Positions 1 through 7,685 of a stretch of DNA of 12,534 bases are shown piece after piece. The DNA is from Bacteroidales bacterium (GTDB taxonomy: Bacteria; Bacteroidota; Bacteroidia; Bacteroidales; Bacteroidaceae). The stretch's first letter is position 1; every line of letters begins with the position of its first letter. The stretch lies in assembly GCA_004558535.1 (NCBI GenBank), contig SFCP01000084.1, positions 1 through 12,534 of the forward strand. The letters are read 5' to 3'. The translations under genes were made by a program, and so were the position numbers. The notes below the pieces were generated by a model. It did not search any database. It was not told where the DNA came from and worked only from the letters and a program-made list of their open reading frames with translations.

Positions 1-2330
1 TAGGTACACCGGTAGGTAGCGGGGTCGATGTTTTCGCGCGGCGGAGCATAACGTTTCAGGTAGCGCGGCGCCAAATGGGCATCGCTGAGCACCTTGTGCA
101 TGAACAGGCCGAAGATGGGTAGGGCGGTGCGGCTGCCTTGTCCCAACTGTCCGGTGCGGAAATGGATGCTGCGGTATTCTCCGCCGACCCAGGCTCCACC
201 GACCAGCGAGGGAGTGACGCCGATAAACCAGGCATCGGAATGGTTGTTGGTAGTGCCGGTCTTGCCGCCAAAATCAATTTTCCCATTGAAGGAACCCATA
301 TATTTGGCAGCGCCGAGGGCCTGCGAGGTACCGCCGCCATCGCGCACACCGGCCTCGAGCAATTGTTGCACATAAAAGGCTGCGCGATAGGGTAGAGCGC
401 GGAAGTGGTCCGGTTGGGCTTCGTAGATGACATGGCCCTCGCGATCCACAATCTTGGTGACGAGGACGGGCGGCACATGTACACCATCGTTGGCCACGGT
501 GGCATAGGCATTGACCATCTCAAAGAGGTTGACATCGCTGGAGCCGAGAGGCAGCGAGGGCACATTGTCGAGCGGGGACTCTATACCCATTTCGTGGGCC
601 GTCTCGATAACGGCAGGAATGCCTACTTCCTGTCCCAAGTTGACAGCAATGGTATTTACGCTGGCGGCAAAGGCGGAACGGAGCGGCAGGTAGGTATTGG
701 TGAAGCGACCATTGGCATTGTGGGGCTGCCAGATCTTGGTCTCGCCGGTCCGGGCATCGGTGACCTCCATGCGGATATAGCTGTCCTTTCGTGTATCGGC
801 GGGGGTAAGGCCCTGCTTCATAGCGGTGGCATAGACGAAGAGCTTGAAGGTGGAACCGGGTTGGCGCATGGCTTTTACCTTGTCGTATTTCCACGTCTTG
901 AAATCGATGTCACCGACGTAGGCCTTGACGTGTCCGGTCTGCGGCTCCATGGCTACGAAGCCCGTATGCAGGAAGCGCACCATATAGCGTATGGAGTCCA
1001 TGGTGGAGATGTGCTCATAGTGGCCGCCGTCATAGTCGAACAGGCGGACGCGATGGGGCAGGTTCATATAGTAGTCCACCGAATCGGGCTGCGAGGGGTA
1101 CTTGGCCACCAGCATCCGGTAGGTTTCAGTGCGCTGGGCTATGTCTTCGATAAAATGGGGAATGACCTGTCCCTGCGCATCACGCCAGGGGTCGCCCATA
1201 TTGCGCCAATGGTTGTTGAAAGTGGTTTGCAGGCTGCGCATCTGCTCGGTGACTGCCTGCTCGGCATAGCGTTGCATCCGCATGTCGATCGTGGTGTAGA
1301 TTTTCAAACCGTCACTATAGGGGTCTACGTCGGGACAGTTTTCAGCTATATAGTCGGCCACGGCTTCGCGGAAGTAGAGGGCCTGTCCGTCGTAAGCACT
1401 CTCGACGTTGTAGTGCAGCTCTATGGGCAGACGTTTGAGCGAATCGCATTCCCGCCGGCTGAGGTGGTGGTGTCTGCACATGTTTTCGAGGACGACGTTA
1501 CGGCGCTGCTTGGCAGCTTCGGGATGCAGGCGGGGGTTGTAGGTGCTGGTCGCCTTGAGCAGTCCTACCAATACCGCTGACTCCTCGACTTTCAGATTTG
1601 CCGGTGTCGTATTGAAATAGGTCTTGGCGGCCGTCTTGATGCCAAAGGCGTTGGAACCGAAATCCACGGTGTTGGCGTACATCATGAGGATGTCATCCTT
1701 GTCGTTGAGCATCTCCAGTTCGACGGCAATGATCATCTCTTTGCTTTTCTTGACCAGGATGCCGACGCCGGGGATGTTGCCTAGCAGGCCGGTGGAGTAC
1801 TGCGTACGGATGCGAAACATGTTCTTGACCAGCTGCTGGGTGATGGTGGATGCGCCCCGGGCATGTCCGGAAATTGCGTCCTTGCCGGCTGCTGCCAATC
1901 CGGTGAAGTCTATGCCGTGATGGTCGTAGAAGCGTTCGTCCTCGGTATCAATCAGCGCCTGAAAGAATTGGGGAGAGATGCTGTCAAAGGGTACAGAGGT
2001 GCGGTTTTGGTCGAAGAACTTGCCTATCAGCTGGCCGTCGGCAGAATAAATCTCGGACGCCTCAGGATTTTTGGGGTGCATGATATCATAGGCGGAGGGG
2101 GAGCGGCCGAACAACCAGAAGAGGTTCACCATGACGGCGAAGATATAGAAAATGATGAACGCGATAAAACTGACCAGCAGCACCCACAGACGGAACCACC
2201 AGCGGTGACCGCGAAACAAACCTATGTACCAGCGAAAAAAAGAGCGTGTCGCGCGAAACGGAAAAAGGAGGATACGCCTTGCAAGTGCCGGCTTCTTTTC
2301 TTCCTCTTCTTCCTTCTTTTGTTTACTCAT
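1..2330 (-). CDS. mrcA: Class A penicillin-binding protein 1A (bifunctional glycosyltransferase/transpeptidase), 3' end beyond window
   Basis: Bifunctional peptidoglycan synthase: polymerises lipid II into glycan strands and cross-links the peptides on the outer face of the cytoplasmic membrane. I translated the minus strand from the ATG at 2328-2330; 776 codons stay open to the left edge. A charged cytoplasmic start rich in K, E and R is followed by one membrane segment at about residues 46-73. The GT51 domain shows EDERFYDHHG (catalytic Glu130) and GASTITQQLVKN (from Gly159). The transpeptidase domain shows the nucleophile box STFK (Ser493), SVN (557-559) and KTGTTN (Lys690). All catalytic motifs are intact. 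The visible length already matches typical Bacteroidetes PBP1A proteins, so only a short tail should be missing. It lies 77 bases after miaA in the same direction, with its own possible promoter. The family call is firm; the exact paralogue (1A rather than another class A PBP) is less so. Confidence 0.93.
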   Translation of the reverse strand, partial: MSKQKKEEEEEKKPALARRILLFPFRATRSFFRWYIGLFRGHRWWFRLWVLLVSFIAFIIFYIFAVMVNLFWLFGRSPSAYDIMHPKNPEASEIYSADGQLIGKFFDQNRTSVPFDSISPQFFQALIDTEDERFYDHHGIDFTGLAAAGKDAISGHARGASTITQQLVKNMFRIRTQYSTGLLGNIPGVGILVKKSKEMIIAVELEMLNDKDDILMMYANTVDFGSNAFGIKTAAKTYFNTTPANLKVEESAVLVGLLKATSTYNPRLHPEAAKQRRNVVLENMCRHHHLSRRECDSLKRLPIELHYNVESAYDGQALYFREAVADYIAENCPDVDPYSDGLKIYTTIDMRMQRYAEQAVTEQMRSLQTTFNNHWRNMGDPWRDAQGQVIPHFIEDIAQRTETYRMLVAKYPSQPDSVDYYMNLPHRVRLFDYDGGHYEHISTMDSIRYMVRFLHTGFVAMEPQTGHVKAYVGDIDFKTWKYDKVKAMRQPGSTFKLFVYATAMKQGLTPADTRKDSYIRMEVTDARTGETKIWQPHNANGRFTNTYLPLRSAFAASVNTIAVNLGQEVGIPAVIETAHEMGIESPLDNVPSLPLGSSDVNLFEMVNAYATVANDGVHVPPVLVTKIVDREGHVIYEAQPDHFRALPYRAAFYVQQLLEAGVRDGGGTSQALGAAKYMGSFNGKIDFGGKTGTTNNHSDAWFIGVTPSLVGGAWVGGEYRSIHFRTGQLGQGSRTALPIFGLFMHKVLSDAHLAPRYLKRYAPPRENIDPATYRCT

Positions 2331-2355
2331 GTTTCTATGATGAATATTGTGCGTG

Positions 2356-2363
2356 CAAAAGTA
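2356..2363 (-). promoter_or_regulatory. Possible -7 promoter element ahead of the PBP gene
   Basis: In the 77-base gap between miaA and the PBP gene the minus strand reads TACTTTTG, a perfect match to the Bacteroidetes -7 consensus TAnnTTTG. The -33 element is poor: only TTT about 18 bases upstream. If used, transcription would start about 20 bases before the PBP start codon, giving this gene its own transcript as well as any read-through from miaA. A single 8-base match could be chance. Confidence 0.35.
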
Positions 2364-2407
2364 CGCATTTCAGGTGTTTGGAAAGCTTTGGGAAAGTATA
2401 AAATAGT

Positions 2408-3307
2408 TTAATCGAGACTTTCTGCTATATAATTACGTATGGCGTCAGCTTCGGAGGGGTGAAACCAGCGCACGGTAGCGTCTTTCTTGAACCAGGTCAT
2501 TTGCTTTTTGGCGTAGACACGGCTGTTGCGACGGATTTTCTCGAGGGCGAAATCCAAAGTCCATTCCCCGTCGAAATGGCGGAAGAGTTCTTTGTAGCCT
2601 ACGGTGTTGAGTGCGTTCTGCTCCCTGTATGGCAGCACGCGGCGAGCCTCGTCCATCAAGCCCTCGGCCATCATCTGGTCAACGCGGCGGTTGATACGGT
2701 CGAACAGTTCGGCACGTTCGCGCATCAGCCCTATCTTTATAATATTAAAGGGGCGCTGCTGCTGTCTACGCACCCGGAAGGAGGTGTAGGTGCGCCCTGT
2801 CATGTAGCAGATCTCGAGGGCGTGGACCACGCGCTTGGGATTTCTCACGTCACAGCGGTCGTAGTATTCGGGGTCGAGCAGCCGCAGTTCACGCTGCAAT
2901 GGTTCCAGTCCCTCGGTTTCGTAACGCTGTCTCATCCGCCGGCGGGTTTCGTCGTCGATGGTGGGAATGTCGTCGATGCCCTGACACAGGGCGTCCAGAT
3001 ACATCATGGAACCGCCACAGGCGAGGACGACATCGCGGTGGGCAAACTCCTGTTCGAGTACGGCGAGTGCTTCACTTTCGTAGCGTGCAGCACTGTAATA
3101 GGCATGCAGGTCCAGCATACCGACGAAATAGTGCTTCACCCGCTGCAGTTGCTCGGCAGTCGGCGCAGCCGTTCCCACGGGTATGTCGCGGTAAATCTGA
3201 CGTGAGTCAGCGCTGAGTATGGGCGTATGCAACCACTCGGCCAGTGATAGGCTGAGTTCGGTCTTGCCCACACCCGTCGGGCCTTGCAGAACGACCAGTG
3301 TCTTCAT
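2408..3307 (-). CDS. miaA: tRNA dimethylallyltransferase MiaA
   Basis: Transfers a dimethylallyl group from dimethylallyl diphosphate to N6 of A37 in tRNAs that read codons starting with U; acts in the cytoplasm. The 299-residue product has the usual family length. It shows the P-loop GPTGVGKT at residues 9-16, the DSRQIY motif at 34-39 that contacts the substrate, the conserved NTVGYKE segment in the C-terminal half, and a RRNSRVYAKKQMTWF stretch near the end that matches the family signature (K/R)RY(A)K(R/K)QxTWF. The ATG at 3305-3307 puts the P-loop at its normal distance from the N-terminus. It lies 93 bases after the pRiA4b-like gene and 77 bases before the PBP gene, so it is probably part of the lipid A row. 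No defects seen. Confidence 0.97.
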   Translation of the reverse strand: MKTLVVLQGPTGVGKTELSLSLAEWLHTPILSADSRQIYRDIPVGTAAPTAEQLQRVKHYFVGMLDLHAYYSAARYESEALAVLEQEFAHRDVVLACGGSMMYLDALCQGIDDIPTIDDETRRRMRQRYETEGLEPLQRELRLLDPEYYDRCDVRNPKRVVHALEICYMTGRTYTSFRVRRQQQRPFNIIKIGLMRERAELFDRINRRVDQMMAEGLMDEARRVLPYREQNALNTVGYKELFRHFDGEWTLDFALEKIRRNSRVYAKKQMTWFKKDATVRWFHPSEADAIRNYIAESLD

Positions 3308-3400
3308 GATTTTCTCCCTTTACCCGAAAAAGAGAGGCCATGAGGCCGCAAAGCCGTCATGACCCGTCTTATGATGTTATCAAATTGGCATAACGATGTA

Positions 3401-3958
3401 TCAATACTCCTCGCGCTCGCTGATTTCAAAGCCCTCGGGGTCGAACTCATCGGACTCGAAGTCGCGGTCGCCGTAAAATTCGCCGCTCTCCTCCTCACTG
3501 AATATGCTGCCCAAGCCGGCTGCGGCGGAAAAGTCCAATTCCAGGTGCTCCACCTGTACGGGAGGATTGCCCTGGCTACGGCTTACGACGGGCTGATCCA
3601 AATGTTCGCCGGGAATCAGCTCCTTGACGTCGAGGTAAAACACGCGGTCGTTGAACGGGTCGAAGACATACTGGAATTTCTGTTCCTCGTCCTCGATGAA
3701 TTCATTGAGTCGGGTGGCCTCCATGACGTAGAGGTCCTCGTCCTCATGGCCCGGTTCGGACACGTCCTCGCGGGTAATCTGCTGCTGGCGCTCCCATTCC
3801 TCGTCACAGACGTAGAAAGACGTCATTTGGTCGTCAGGATAGCCACACGAGTCCAAGATGGCTTTGTTCAGGTCGAGGAACGTGGCGTCGCTGTCTATTT
3901 TGATTTCGCGCAGGAAGCCGTCGACCTCCTCGCAAATGAATTTAATTCGATAGAGCAT
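3401..3958 (-). CDS. pRiA4b ORF-3-like (IS1096 TnpR-type) protein, function unknown
   Basis: A 185-residue protein whose first ~130 residues look like the plasmid pRiA4b ORF-3-like family (PF07929): MLYRIKFI start, a DATFLDLNKAILDSCGY helix region, then FYVCDEEW and FQYVFDPFNDRVFYLDV. Databases often name this family after an IS1096 passenger gene, but nothing here suggests a transposon: no transposase and no inverted repeats. The last ~45 residues are very acidic (many D and E, for example EEESGEFYGDRDFESDEFDPEG) and probably disordered. It starts 46 bases after lpxA and ends 93 bases before miaA, so it is probably co-transcribed with both. No catalytic motif is recognised. The family match is from memory of its pattern; the function is unknown. 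Confidence 0.85.
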   Translation of the reverse strand: MLYRIKFICEEVDGFLREIKIDSDATFLDLNKAILDSCGYPDDQMTSFYVCDEEWERQQQITREDVSEPGHEDEDLYVMEATRLNEFIEDEEQKFQYVFDPFNDRVFYLDVKELIPGEHLDQPVVSRSQGNPPVQVEHLELDFSAAAGLGSIFSEEESGEFYGDRDFESDEFDPEGFEISEREEY

Positions 3959-4004
3959 AGGGTTGAGATGTTTAGGGGTAAGACTTTGTGGGGAACAGCG
4001 GGGC

Positions 4005-4787
4005 TTATCCGGCAGGCTTGATGATGCCGCGCTTCGAGGAAGTCACGAACTGCAGGATGTAGTCCACCTCGGGCGAAGCGGGAACCTGCTCACGGATTTC
4101 AGCCAGACACTCCTCGCGAAGTTTGCCGCGCTGATAGAGCAGGCGATACACGTTGTGGATGTTTTCGATAAGTTCGGACGAGAAACCGCGCCGCCGCAGT
4201 CCTACCAAGTTGAGTCCGCAATAGGCCACCGGCTCGCGCGCAGCCATACAGAAGGGAGGCACGTCCTGTCCTGTGCGGGTGCCGCCACCCACCATCACGT
4301 AGCTGCCGATGTGGCAGAACTGATGTATGAGCACTGCGGCGCTGATGATGGCAAAATCATCGATGACGACTTCGCCGGCTATCTTGGTGGAATTGCCCAC
4401 AATGCAGTTGTTGCCCATTATGACGTCGTGAGCCACGTGCATTCCCTCCATCAGCAGGTTGCCGCTGCCCACCACGGTTTTTCCCTTGGCTGCTGTGCCG
4501 CGGTTGATCGTCACATTTTCACGAATGGTGTTGTTGTCGCCGATTTCTGCGGTAGTTTCTTCGCCACGAAACTTGAGGTCTTGGGGAATTGCGCCTATGA
4601 CGGCACCGGGAAAGAGCGTGTTGCCGCTTCCCATCCGCGTGCCGCTGAGCAGGGTGACACTATTCATCAATCGGTTGTTGGCACCTATCACTACATTCTT
4701 ATCTATATAGCAGAATGGCCCAATCTCGCAGTTTTCACCAATGACGGCTTCGGGGTCAATATATGCCAAGGGGCTGATCTTATTCAT
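4005..4787 (-). CDS. lpxA: UDP-N-acetylglucosamine acyltransferase LpxA
   Basis: First step of lipid A synthesis: transfers a 3-hydroxyacyl chain from ACP to the 3-OH of UDP-GlcNAc in the cytoplasm. The 260-residue product has the family's usual length (E. coli 262). Residues 1 to about 190 are hexapeptide repeats of the left-handed beta-helix type (IGENCEIG, IGANNRL, VVGSGNLL, VIDDFAIIS). The signature IPQDLKF is at 67-73. MEGMHVAHD carries His117 and His120; His120 matches the catalytic base His125 of E. coli. The C-terminal ~70 residues form the helical part (GLRRRGFSSELIENIHNVY). It starts 16 bases after lpxC-fabZ, implying one transcript with it. Confidence 0.97.
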   Translation of the reverse strand: MNKISPLAYIDPEAVIGENCEIGPFCYIDKNVVIGANNRLMNSVTLLSGTRMGSGNTLFPGAVIGAIPQDLKFRGEETTAEIGDNNTIRENVTINRGTAAKGKTVVGSGNLLMEGMHVAHDVIMGNNCIVGNSTKIAGEVVIDDFAIISAAVLIHQFCHIGSYVMVGGGTRTGQDVPPFCMAAREPVAYCGLNLVGLRRRGFSSELIENIHNVYRLLYQRGKLREECLAEIREQVPASPEVDYILQFVTSSKRGIIKPAG

Positions 4788-4803
4788 GTCTTAGAGGTTC
4801 AGG

Positions 4804-6189
4804 TTATTTATTCTTTACAATTTGGGCGGTAAATGTGGCTTCCATTACAATAGTTTCACCCACGAAGGCAAAGCCGTGCATCGACGAGATGCCGTGGCGA
4901 ATGGGTGCCAGCAGTTCCACACGGAAAATGAGCGTATCGCCGGGCACTACCTTCCGGCGGAATTTCACATTGTCAATGCGCAGGAAATACGTACTCCAGC
5001 GCTCCGGCTCCTCGACAGAGTTGAGCACCAGCAATCCGCCGGCCTGTGCCATGGCTTCGATTTGCAGCACACCCGGCATCACAGGCTCCTGGGGGAAATG
5101 ACCTTGGAAGAATTCCTCGTTGGCAGTTACATTCTTCACCGCAACGATATAGTTGGCCCCGGTCTCAACCACCTTATCGACCAGTTGCATGGGATAGCGG
5201 TGCGGGAGCAATTCGCGGATGCGATTGACATCCATCAGGGGTACATCATTGGGGTCGTAGTTGGGCGCCTGTATCTCGTGCATCCGGATTTCGCGGCGCA
5301 TTTGACGGGCAAACTTGTTGTTGATGGTGTGGCCGGGGCGTGTAGCGATGATTCTTCCCTTGATGGGACGGCCGATGAGGGCCATGTCGCCAATGATGTC
5401 AAGCAGTTTGTGGCGTGCCGGCTCGTTGCGCCATACCAACGGCTGGTCGTTCAGGTAGCCCAACTTGGCAGCGTCCTTGCGCTCCACTTTCATGTAGTCG
5501 GCTAACTTGTCAAGGCTCTCCTGCGGGATTTGTTTTTCGTAGATGACGATGGCATTGTCTAGGTCGCCGCCCTTGATGAGTCCGGCCTTGAGCAGTGGCT
5601 CGATTTCGCGTACGAAAACAAAGGTGCGTGCTGCCGAGATTTCTTCGGCAAAGTCCTCCATGTTGTCGAGCGTGGCAAACTGGCTGTTGATGAATTGCGA
5701 CTCGAAGGAGATCATCGCCGTAATCGAGAACTGCTCGTCGGGCAGGATGATGATGGAGGAACCGGTGCTATCGTCGCGAAACTCGATTTTTTTCTTGATG
5801 ACGTAGAAATCCTTGGGCGCATTTTGCACCTCGATGCCCACGCGGCGGATGTTTTCCACATATTGGCGTGCACTGCCGTCGAGGATGGGAAATTCGGGAC
5901 CATTGACCTGTATCAGGCAGTTGTCGATACCCATGGCGTAGAGTGCAGCCATACCATGCTCGATCGTGCTGCACCGCACATCGCCCTTGGCTACCACTGT
6001 GCCGCGCGAGGTATCCACCACGTTTTCGGCAATGGCGTCAATCAGCGGCTGTCCCTCGACATCGATGCGCTGTATCTTGTATCCGTGATTTTCGGGTGCG
6101 GGATTAAAGGTGACCGTCAGGGACAATCCCGTGTGCAACCCCTTTCCAAAAAGGGAAAAACTTCCTTTGAGTGTTTTTTGCTTGGACAT
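4804..6189 (-). CDS. lpxC/fabZ: Bifunctional UDP-3-O-acyl-GlcNAc deacetylase / 3-hydroxyacyl-ACP dehydratase (LpxC-FabZ fusion)
   Basis: Two enzymes in one 461-residue chain. Residues 1 to about 305 are LpxC, the zinc deacetylase that commits UDP-3-O-acyl-GlcNAc to lipid A. It shows LHTG (18-21), STIEHGMAALYAMGIDN with Glu77 and zinc ligand His78, the other zinc ligands His260 and Asp264 in RHKLLD, and catalytic His287 in RPGHTINN. Residues about 317-461 are FabZ, which dehydrates 3-hydroxyacyl-ACP in fatty-acid elongation; LLPHRYPMQLVDKV opens the hot-dog fold, and FFQGHFPQEPVMPG carries catalytic His364, with Glu378 in QIEAMAQAG. Both halves look active. The linker is about 12 residues. This fusion is well known in Bacteroidetes. 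The two activities draw on the same 3-hydroxyacyl-ACP pool that also feeds LpxA and LpxD. It lies 78 bases after lpxD and 16 bases before lpxA. Confidence 0.97.
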   Translation of the reverse strand: MSKQKTLKGSFSLFGKGLHTGLSLTVTFNPAPENHGYKIQRIDVEGQPLIDAIAENVVDTSRGTVVAKGDVRCSTIEHGMAALYAMGIDNCLIQVNGPEFPILDGSARQYVENIRRVGIEVQNAPKDFYVIKKKIEFRDDSTGSSIIILPDEQFSITAMISFESQFINSQFATLDNMEDFAEEISAARTFVFVREIEPLLKAGLIKGGDLDNAIVIYEKQIPQESLDKLADYMKVERKDAAKLGYLNDQPLVWRNEPARHKLLDIIGDMALIGRPIKGRIIATRPGHTINNKFARQMRREIRMHEIQAPNYDPNDVPLMDVNRIRELLPHRYPMQLVDKVVETGANYIVAVKNVTANEEFFQGHFPQEPVMPGVLQIEAMAQAGGLLVLNSVEEPERWSTYFLRIDNVKFRRKVVPGDTLIFRVELLAPIRHGISSMHGFAFVGETIVMEATFTAQIVKNK

Positions 6190-6227
6190 ATCTTTGTTTT
6201 GTTGTTTACACAGAAAAAAGTTGCCGC

Positions 6228-6279
6228 CGGTGCTGCTCCCGCACCGCCCGACAACCCGACCCGCCGCCTACTTGGCGGC
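6228..6279 (-). promoter_or_regulatory. Two GC-rich hairpins between lpxD and lpxC-fabZ, one across the lpxD stop codon
   Basis: Two perfect 6 bp inverted repeats sit close together. The first is GCCGCC (6263-6268) / GGCGGC (6274-6279) with a 5-base loop, and it includes the lpxD stop codon at 6268-6270. The second is CGGTGC (6228-6233) / GCACCG (6241-6246) with a 7-base loop. In the minus-strand RNA the second hairpin is followed, nine bases on, by six U residues. This could be a weak intercistronic terminator or attenuator, or a barrier to exonucleases that sets lpxD and lpxC levels apart. The U-run is too far from the stem for a classic terminator. Confidence 0.4.
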
Positions 6280-7314
6280 TATCTTTTCTTGGAGGGCATC
6301 TACCTCTTCCCGTAATTTATTCAGCTCCGCATAGATTTCGGGAAGCTTCTTGAAGAGAATGCTGGAACGGGCAAAGTTCTTGTGTTCGATAGCCGGCGAA
6401 CCCTGCACCGTGACATGGCCCTTTTGCAATCCACCGGCCACGCCGGACTGCGCACCGCAGTAGGTACGGTCGCCGATGACGATGTGTCCGGCAATGCCTA
6501 CCTGTCCGCCAAACATACACCACTGTCCGACCTTTGTAGAGCCGGCCACGCCGACCTGAGCGGACATGACGGTGTGACTACCCACGTCGCAGTTGTGAGC
6601 CACCTGTACCAAGTTGTCCAGTTTCACGCCGCGGCGCACGTAGGTACTGCCCATGGTGGAGCGGTCCACGCAGGTGTTGGCACCCACCTCGACATCATCC
6701 TCGATGGTGACGACACCAATCTGCGGAATCTTCTCGTAGCCCGTAGCCGAGGGCGCAAATCCGAAGCCATCTGCGCCAATCACACAGCCGGAATGCAGGA
6801 TGACACGATTGCCCACCACGCAGTCATGATAAATCGACACGCCGGGATAAATCAGGCAGTCCCGGCCCACCTTGGCCCGTTCCTCCACCACAGCGTGTGC
6901 ATAGATTTGCGTGCCACTGCCCACTTCGGCATGCTCGCCCACATAGGCAAAGGGACCCACATAGCAGTCCTCGGCCACGTGGGCTGTTTCGGCGATGCAG
7001 GCCAGCGGATGTATGCCCTTGCGCTTGGCCGTACTTTGCTCGTAGAGGGTGAGAAGCCGGGCCACAGCCTCGTAGGCATTGTCCACACGCACCATGGTGG
7101 CGGCAACAGGACGCGAAGGCGTGAAGTCGCGGTTCACCAACACGATGCTCGAAGCGGTTTCGTAGAGATAATTTTCGTATTTGGGATTTGCCAGGAAGGA
7201 CAATGCGCCCTCCACGCCCTCTTCAATCTTGGCAAAAGTCTGAACAGTAGCATCGGGGTTACCCACAATCTCACCCTGCAGGTACTCGCTGATCTGTTGC
7301 GCAGTAAATTTCAT
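6268..7314 (-). CDS. lpxD: UDP-3-O-(3-hydroxyacyl)glucosamine N-acyltransferase LpxD
   Basis: Adds the second 3-hydroxyacyl chain, from ACP to the 2-amino group made by LpxC, in the third step of lipid A synthesis. The product is 348 residues (E. coli 341). An N-terminal uridine-binding domain (MKFTAQQISEYLQG to about residue 95, with LSFLANPKYENYLYET) is followed by hexapeptide repeats of a left-handed beta-helix from about 100 to 310. The motif NLVQVAHNCDVG carries His240, in the place of the E. coli catalytic base His239. The last ~25 residues (ELNKLREEVDALQEKIAAK) look like a short coiled coil. The ATG at 7312-7314 begins the conserved N-terminal domain. It is the first gene of the leftward row and faces serC across a 1.2 kb repeat-rich gap. 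Confidence 0.97.
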   Translation of the reverse strand: MKFTAQQISEYLQGEIVGNPDATVQTFAKIEEGVEGALSFLANPKYENYLYETASSIVLVNRDFTPSRPVAATMVRVDNAYEAVARLLTLYEQSTAKRKGIHPLACIAETAHVAEDCYVGPFAYVGEHAEVGSGTQIYAHAVVEERAKVGRDCLIYPGVSIYHDCVVGNRVILHSGCVIGADGFGFAPSATGYEKIPQIGVVTIEDDVEVGANTCVDRSTMGSTYVRRGVKLDNLVQVAHNCDVGSHTVMSAQVGVAGSTKVGQWCMFGGQVGIAGHIVIGDRTYCGAQSGVAGGLQKGHVTVQGSPAIEHKNFARSSILFKKLPEIYAELNKLREEVDALQEKIAAK

Positions 7315-7410
7315 ATCGTTTTATAGTTGTAAAAAATACATACAGGCACACAGGCATACGTGGCAGCACACCCGAATCGCCCTTGGTGTAGTCTGTCTTA
7401 GGGCAAGGCA

Positions 7411-7455
7411 GTGCAAGGCGAATGCAGTAGAGCTTGCTCTGATTGCCGAGCCGCC
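7411..7455. repeat. Hairpin repeat unit, copy 1 of 3
   Basis: This ~45 bp unit begins GTGCAAGGCGAATGC and ends near GCCGAGCCGCC. Its centre (7424-7446) folds as GCAGT-AGAG, loop CTTG, CTCT, one bulged base, ATTGC: about nine pairs, one of them G-T. Two further copies lie at 7592 and 7638, on the other side of the 122 bp dispersed repeat. In the minus strand it would sit in the lpxD leader if transcription starts near 7455. No coding role is evident. Confidence 0.8.
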
Positions 7456-7460
7456 CGCCG

Positions 7461-7489
7461 CAAATATGTAATCCCACATCTCCTTCAAA
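7461..7489 (-). promoter_or_regulatory. Weak candidate promoter for the lpxD row
   Basis: On the minus strand TTTG (7486-7489), 17 bases and CATATTTG (7461-7468) resemble the Bacteroidetes TTTG / TAnnTTTG pair, but the first base of the -7 element is wrong and the spacing is two bases short. No better site was found between here and the lpxD start. If used, the leader would be about 140 bases and contain hairpin copy 1. Confidence 0.25.
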
Positions 7490-7587
7490 TTTTATATTTT
7501 CCAAATAGAAATTTTGGGAGGAAATCTTTTGGTGGAAATATATTTCTAAACAGAGATTTCCACAAATAGATTTCTTGCTTTAGCAAT
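7466..7587. repeat. 122 bp dispersed repeat, copy A
   Basis: Matches 11941-12062 at 118 of 122 positions without gaps, in the same orientation; weaker GC-rich similarity extends about 20 bases to the left of both copies. Inside are a 12-base palindrome GAAATATATTTC, inverted arms GGAAATCT/AGATTTCC and GTGGAAAT/ATTTCCAC, and repeated AAATAGA(A) words, so the RNA or single strand could fold. It has no open frame of note and no terminal inverted repeats typical of an IS. It lies in the lpxD-serC divergent gap. Confidence 0.9.
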
Positions 7588-7591
7588 TACG

Positions 7592-7636
7592 GTGCAAGGC
7601 GAATGCAATAGAGCTTGCTCTAATTGCTGAGCTTAC
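7592..7636. repeat. Hairpin repeat unit, copy 2 of 3
   Basis: Second copy of the GTGCAAGGCGAATGC unit, directly after the 122 bp repeat. The stem at 7605-7627 is GCAAT-AGAG, loop CTTG, CTCT, a bulged A, ATTGC. It differs from copy 1 at a G-to-A change that turns a G-T pair into A-T, so pairing is kept. Confidence 0.8.
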
Positions 7637-7637
7637 A

Positions 7638-7685
7638 GTGCAAGGCGAATGCAGTAAAGCTCGCTTTGATTGCTGAACCGCCGCC
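7638..7685. repeat. Hairpin repeat unit, copy 3 of 3
   Basis: Third copy, abutting copy 2 after one base. The stem at 7651-7673 reads GCAGT-AAAG, loop CTCG, CTTT, a bulged G, ATTGC. Compared with copies 1 and 2, both arms have changed (AGAG/CTCT to AAAG/CTTT), a paired change that keeps the helix. It ends with GAACCGCCGCC, like the end of copy 1. Confidence 0.8.

Noticed and set aside
405..1580. Long open frame on the plus strand (391 codons)
   Set aside because: It is antisense to the PBP gene, whose frame carries all catalytic motifs; the plus-strand product resembles no family and arises from the biased codon use of the real gene.
3325..3345. GGCC-ATGA-GGCC hairpin before miaA as a terminator
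   Set aside because: Only four pairs; the pyrimidine run beside it is interrupted, and the row probably reads through into miaA.
3304..3498. 64-codon minus-strand frame between miaA and the pRiA4b-like gene
   Set aside because: Mostly overlaps the C-terminal end of the pRiA4b-like gene in another frame; Ser/Ala/Arg-rich shadow with no family.
7271..7504. 77-codon minus-strand frame (MENIKFEGDVGLHICGG...)
   Set aside because: It spans the dispersed repeat and a hairpin unit and overlaps the lpxD start; the peptide only reflects repeat DNA.
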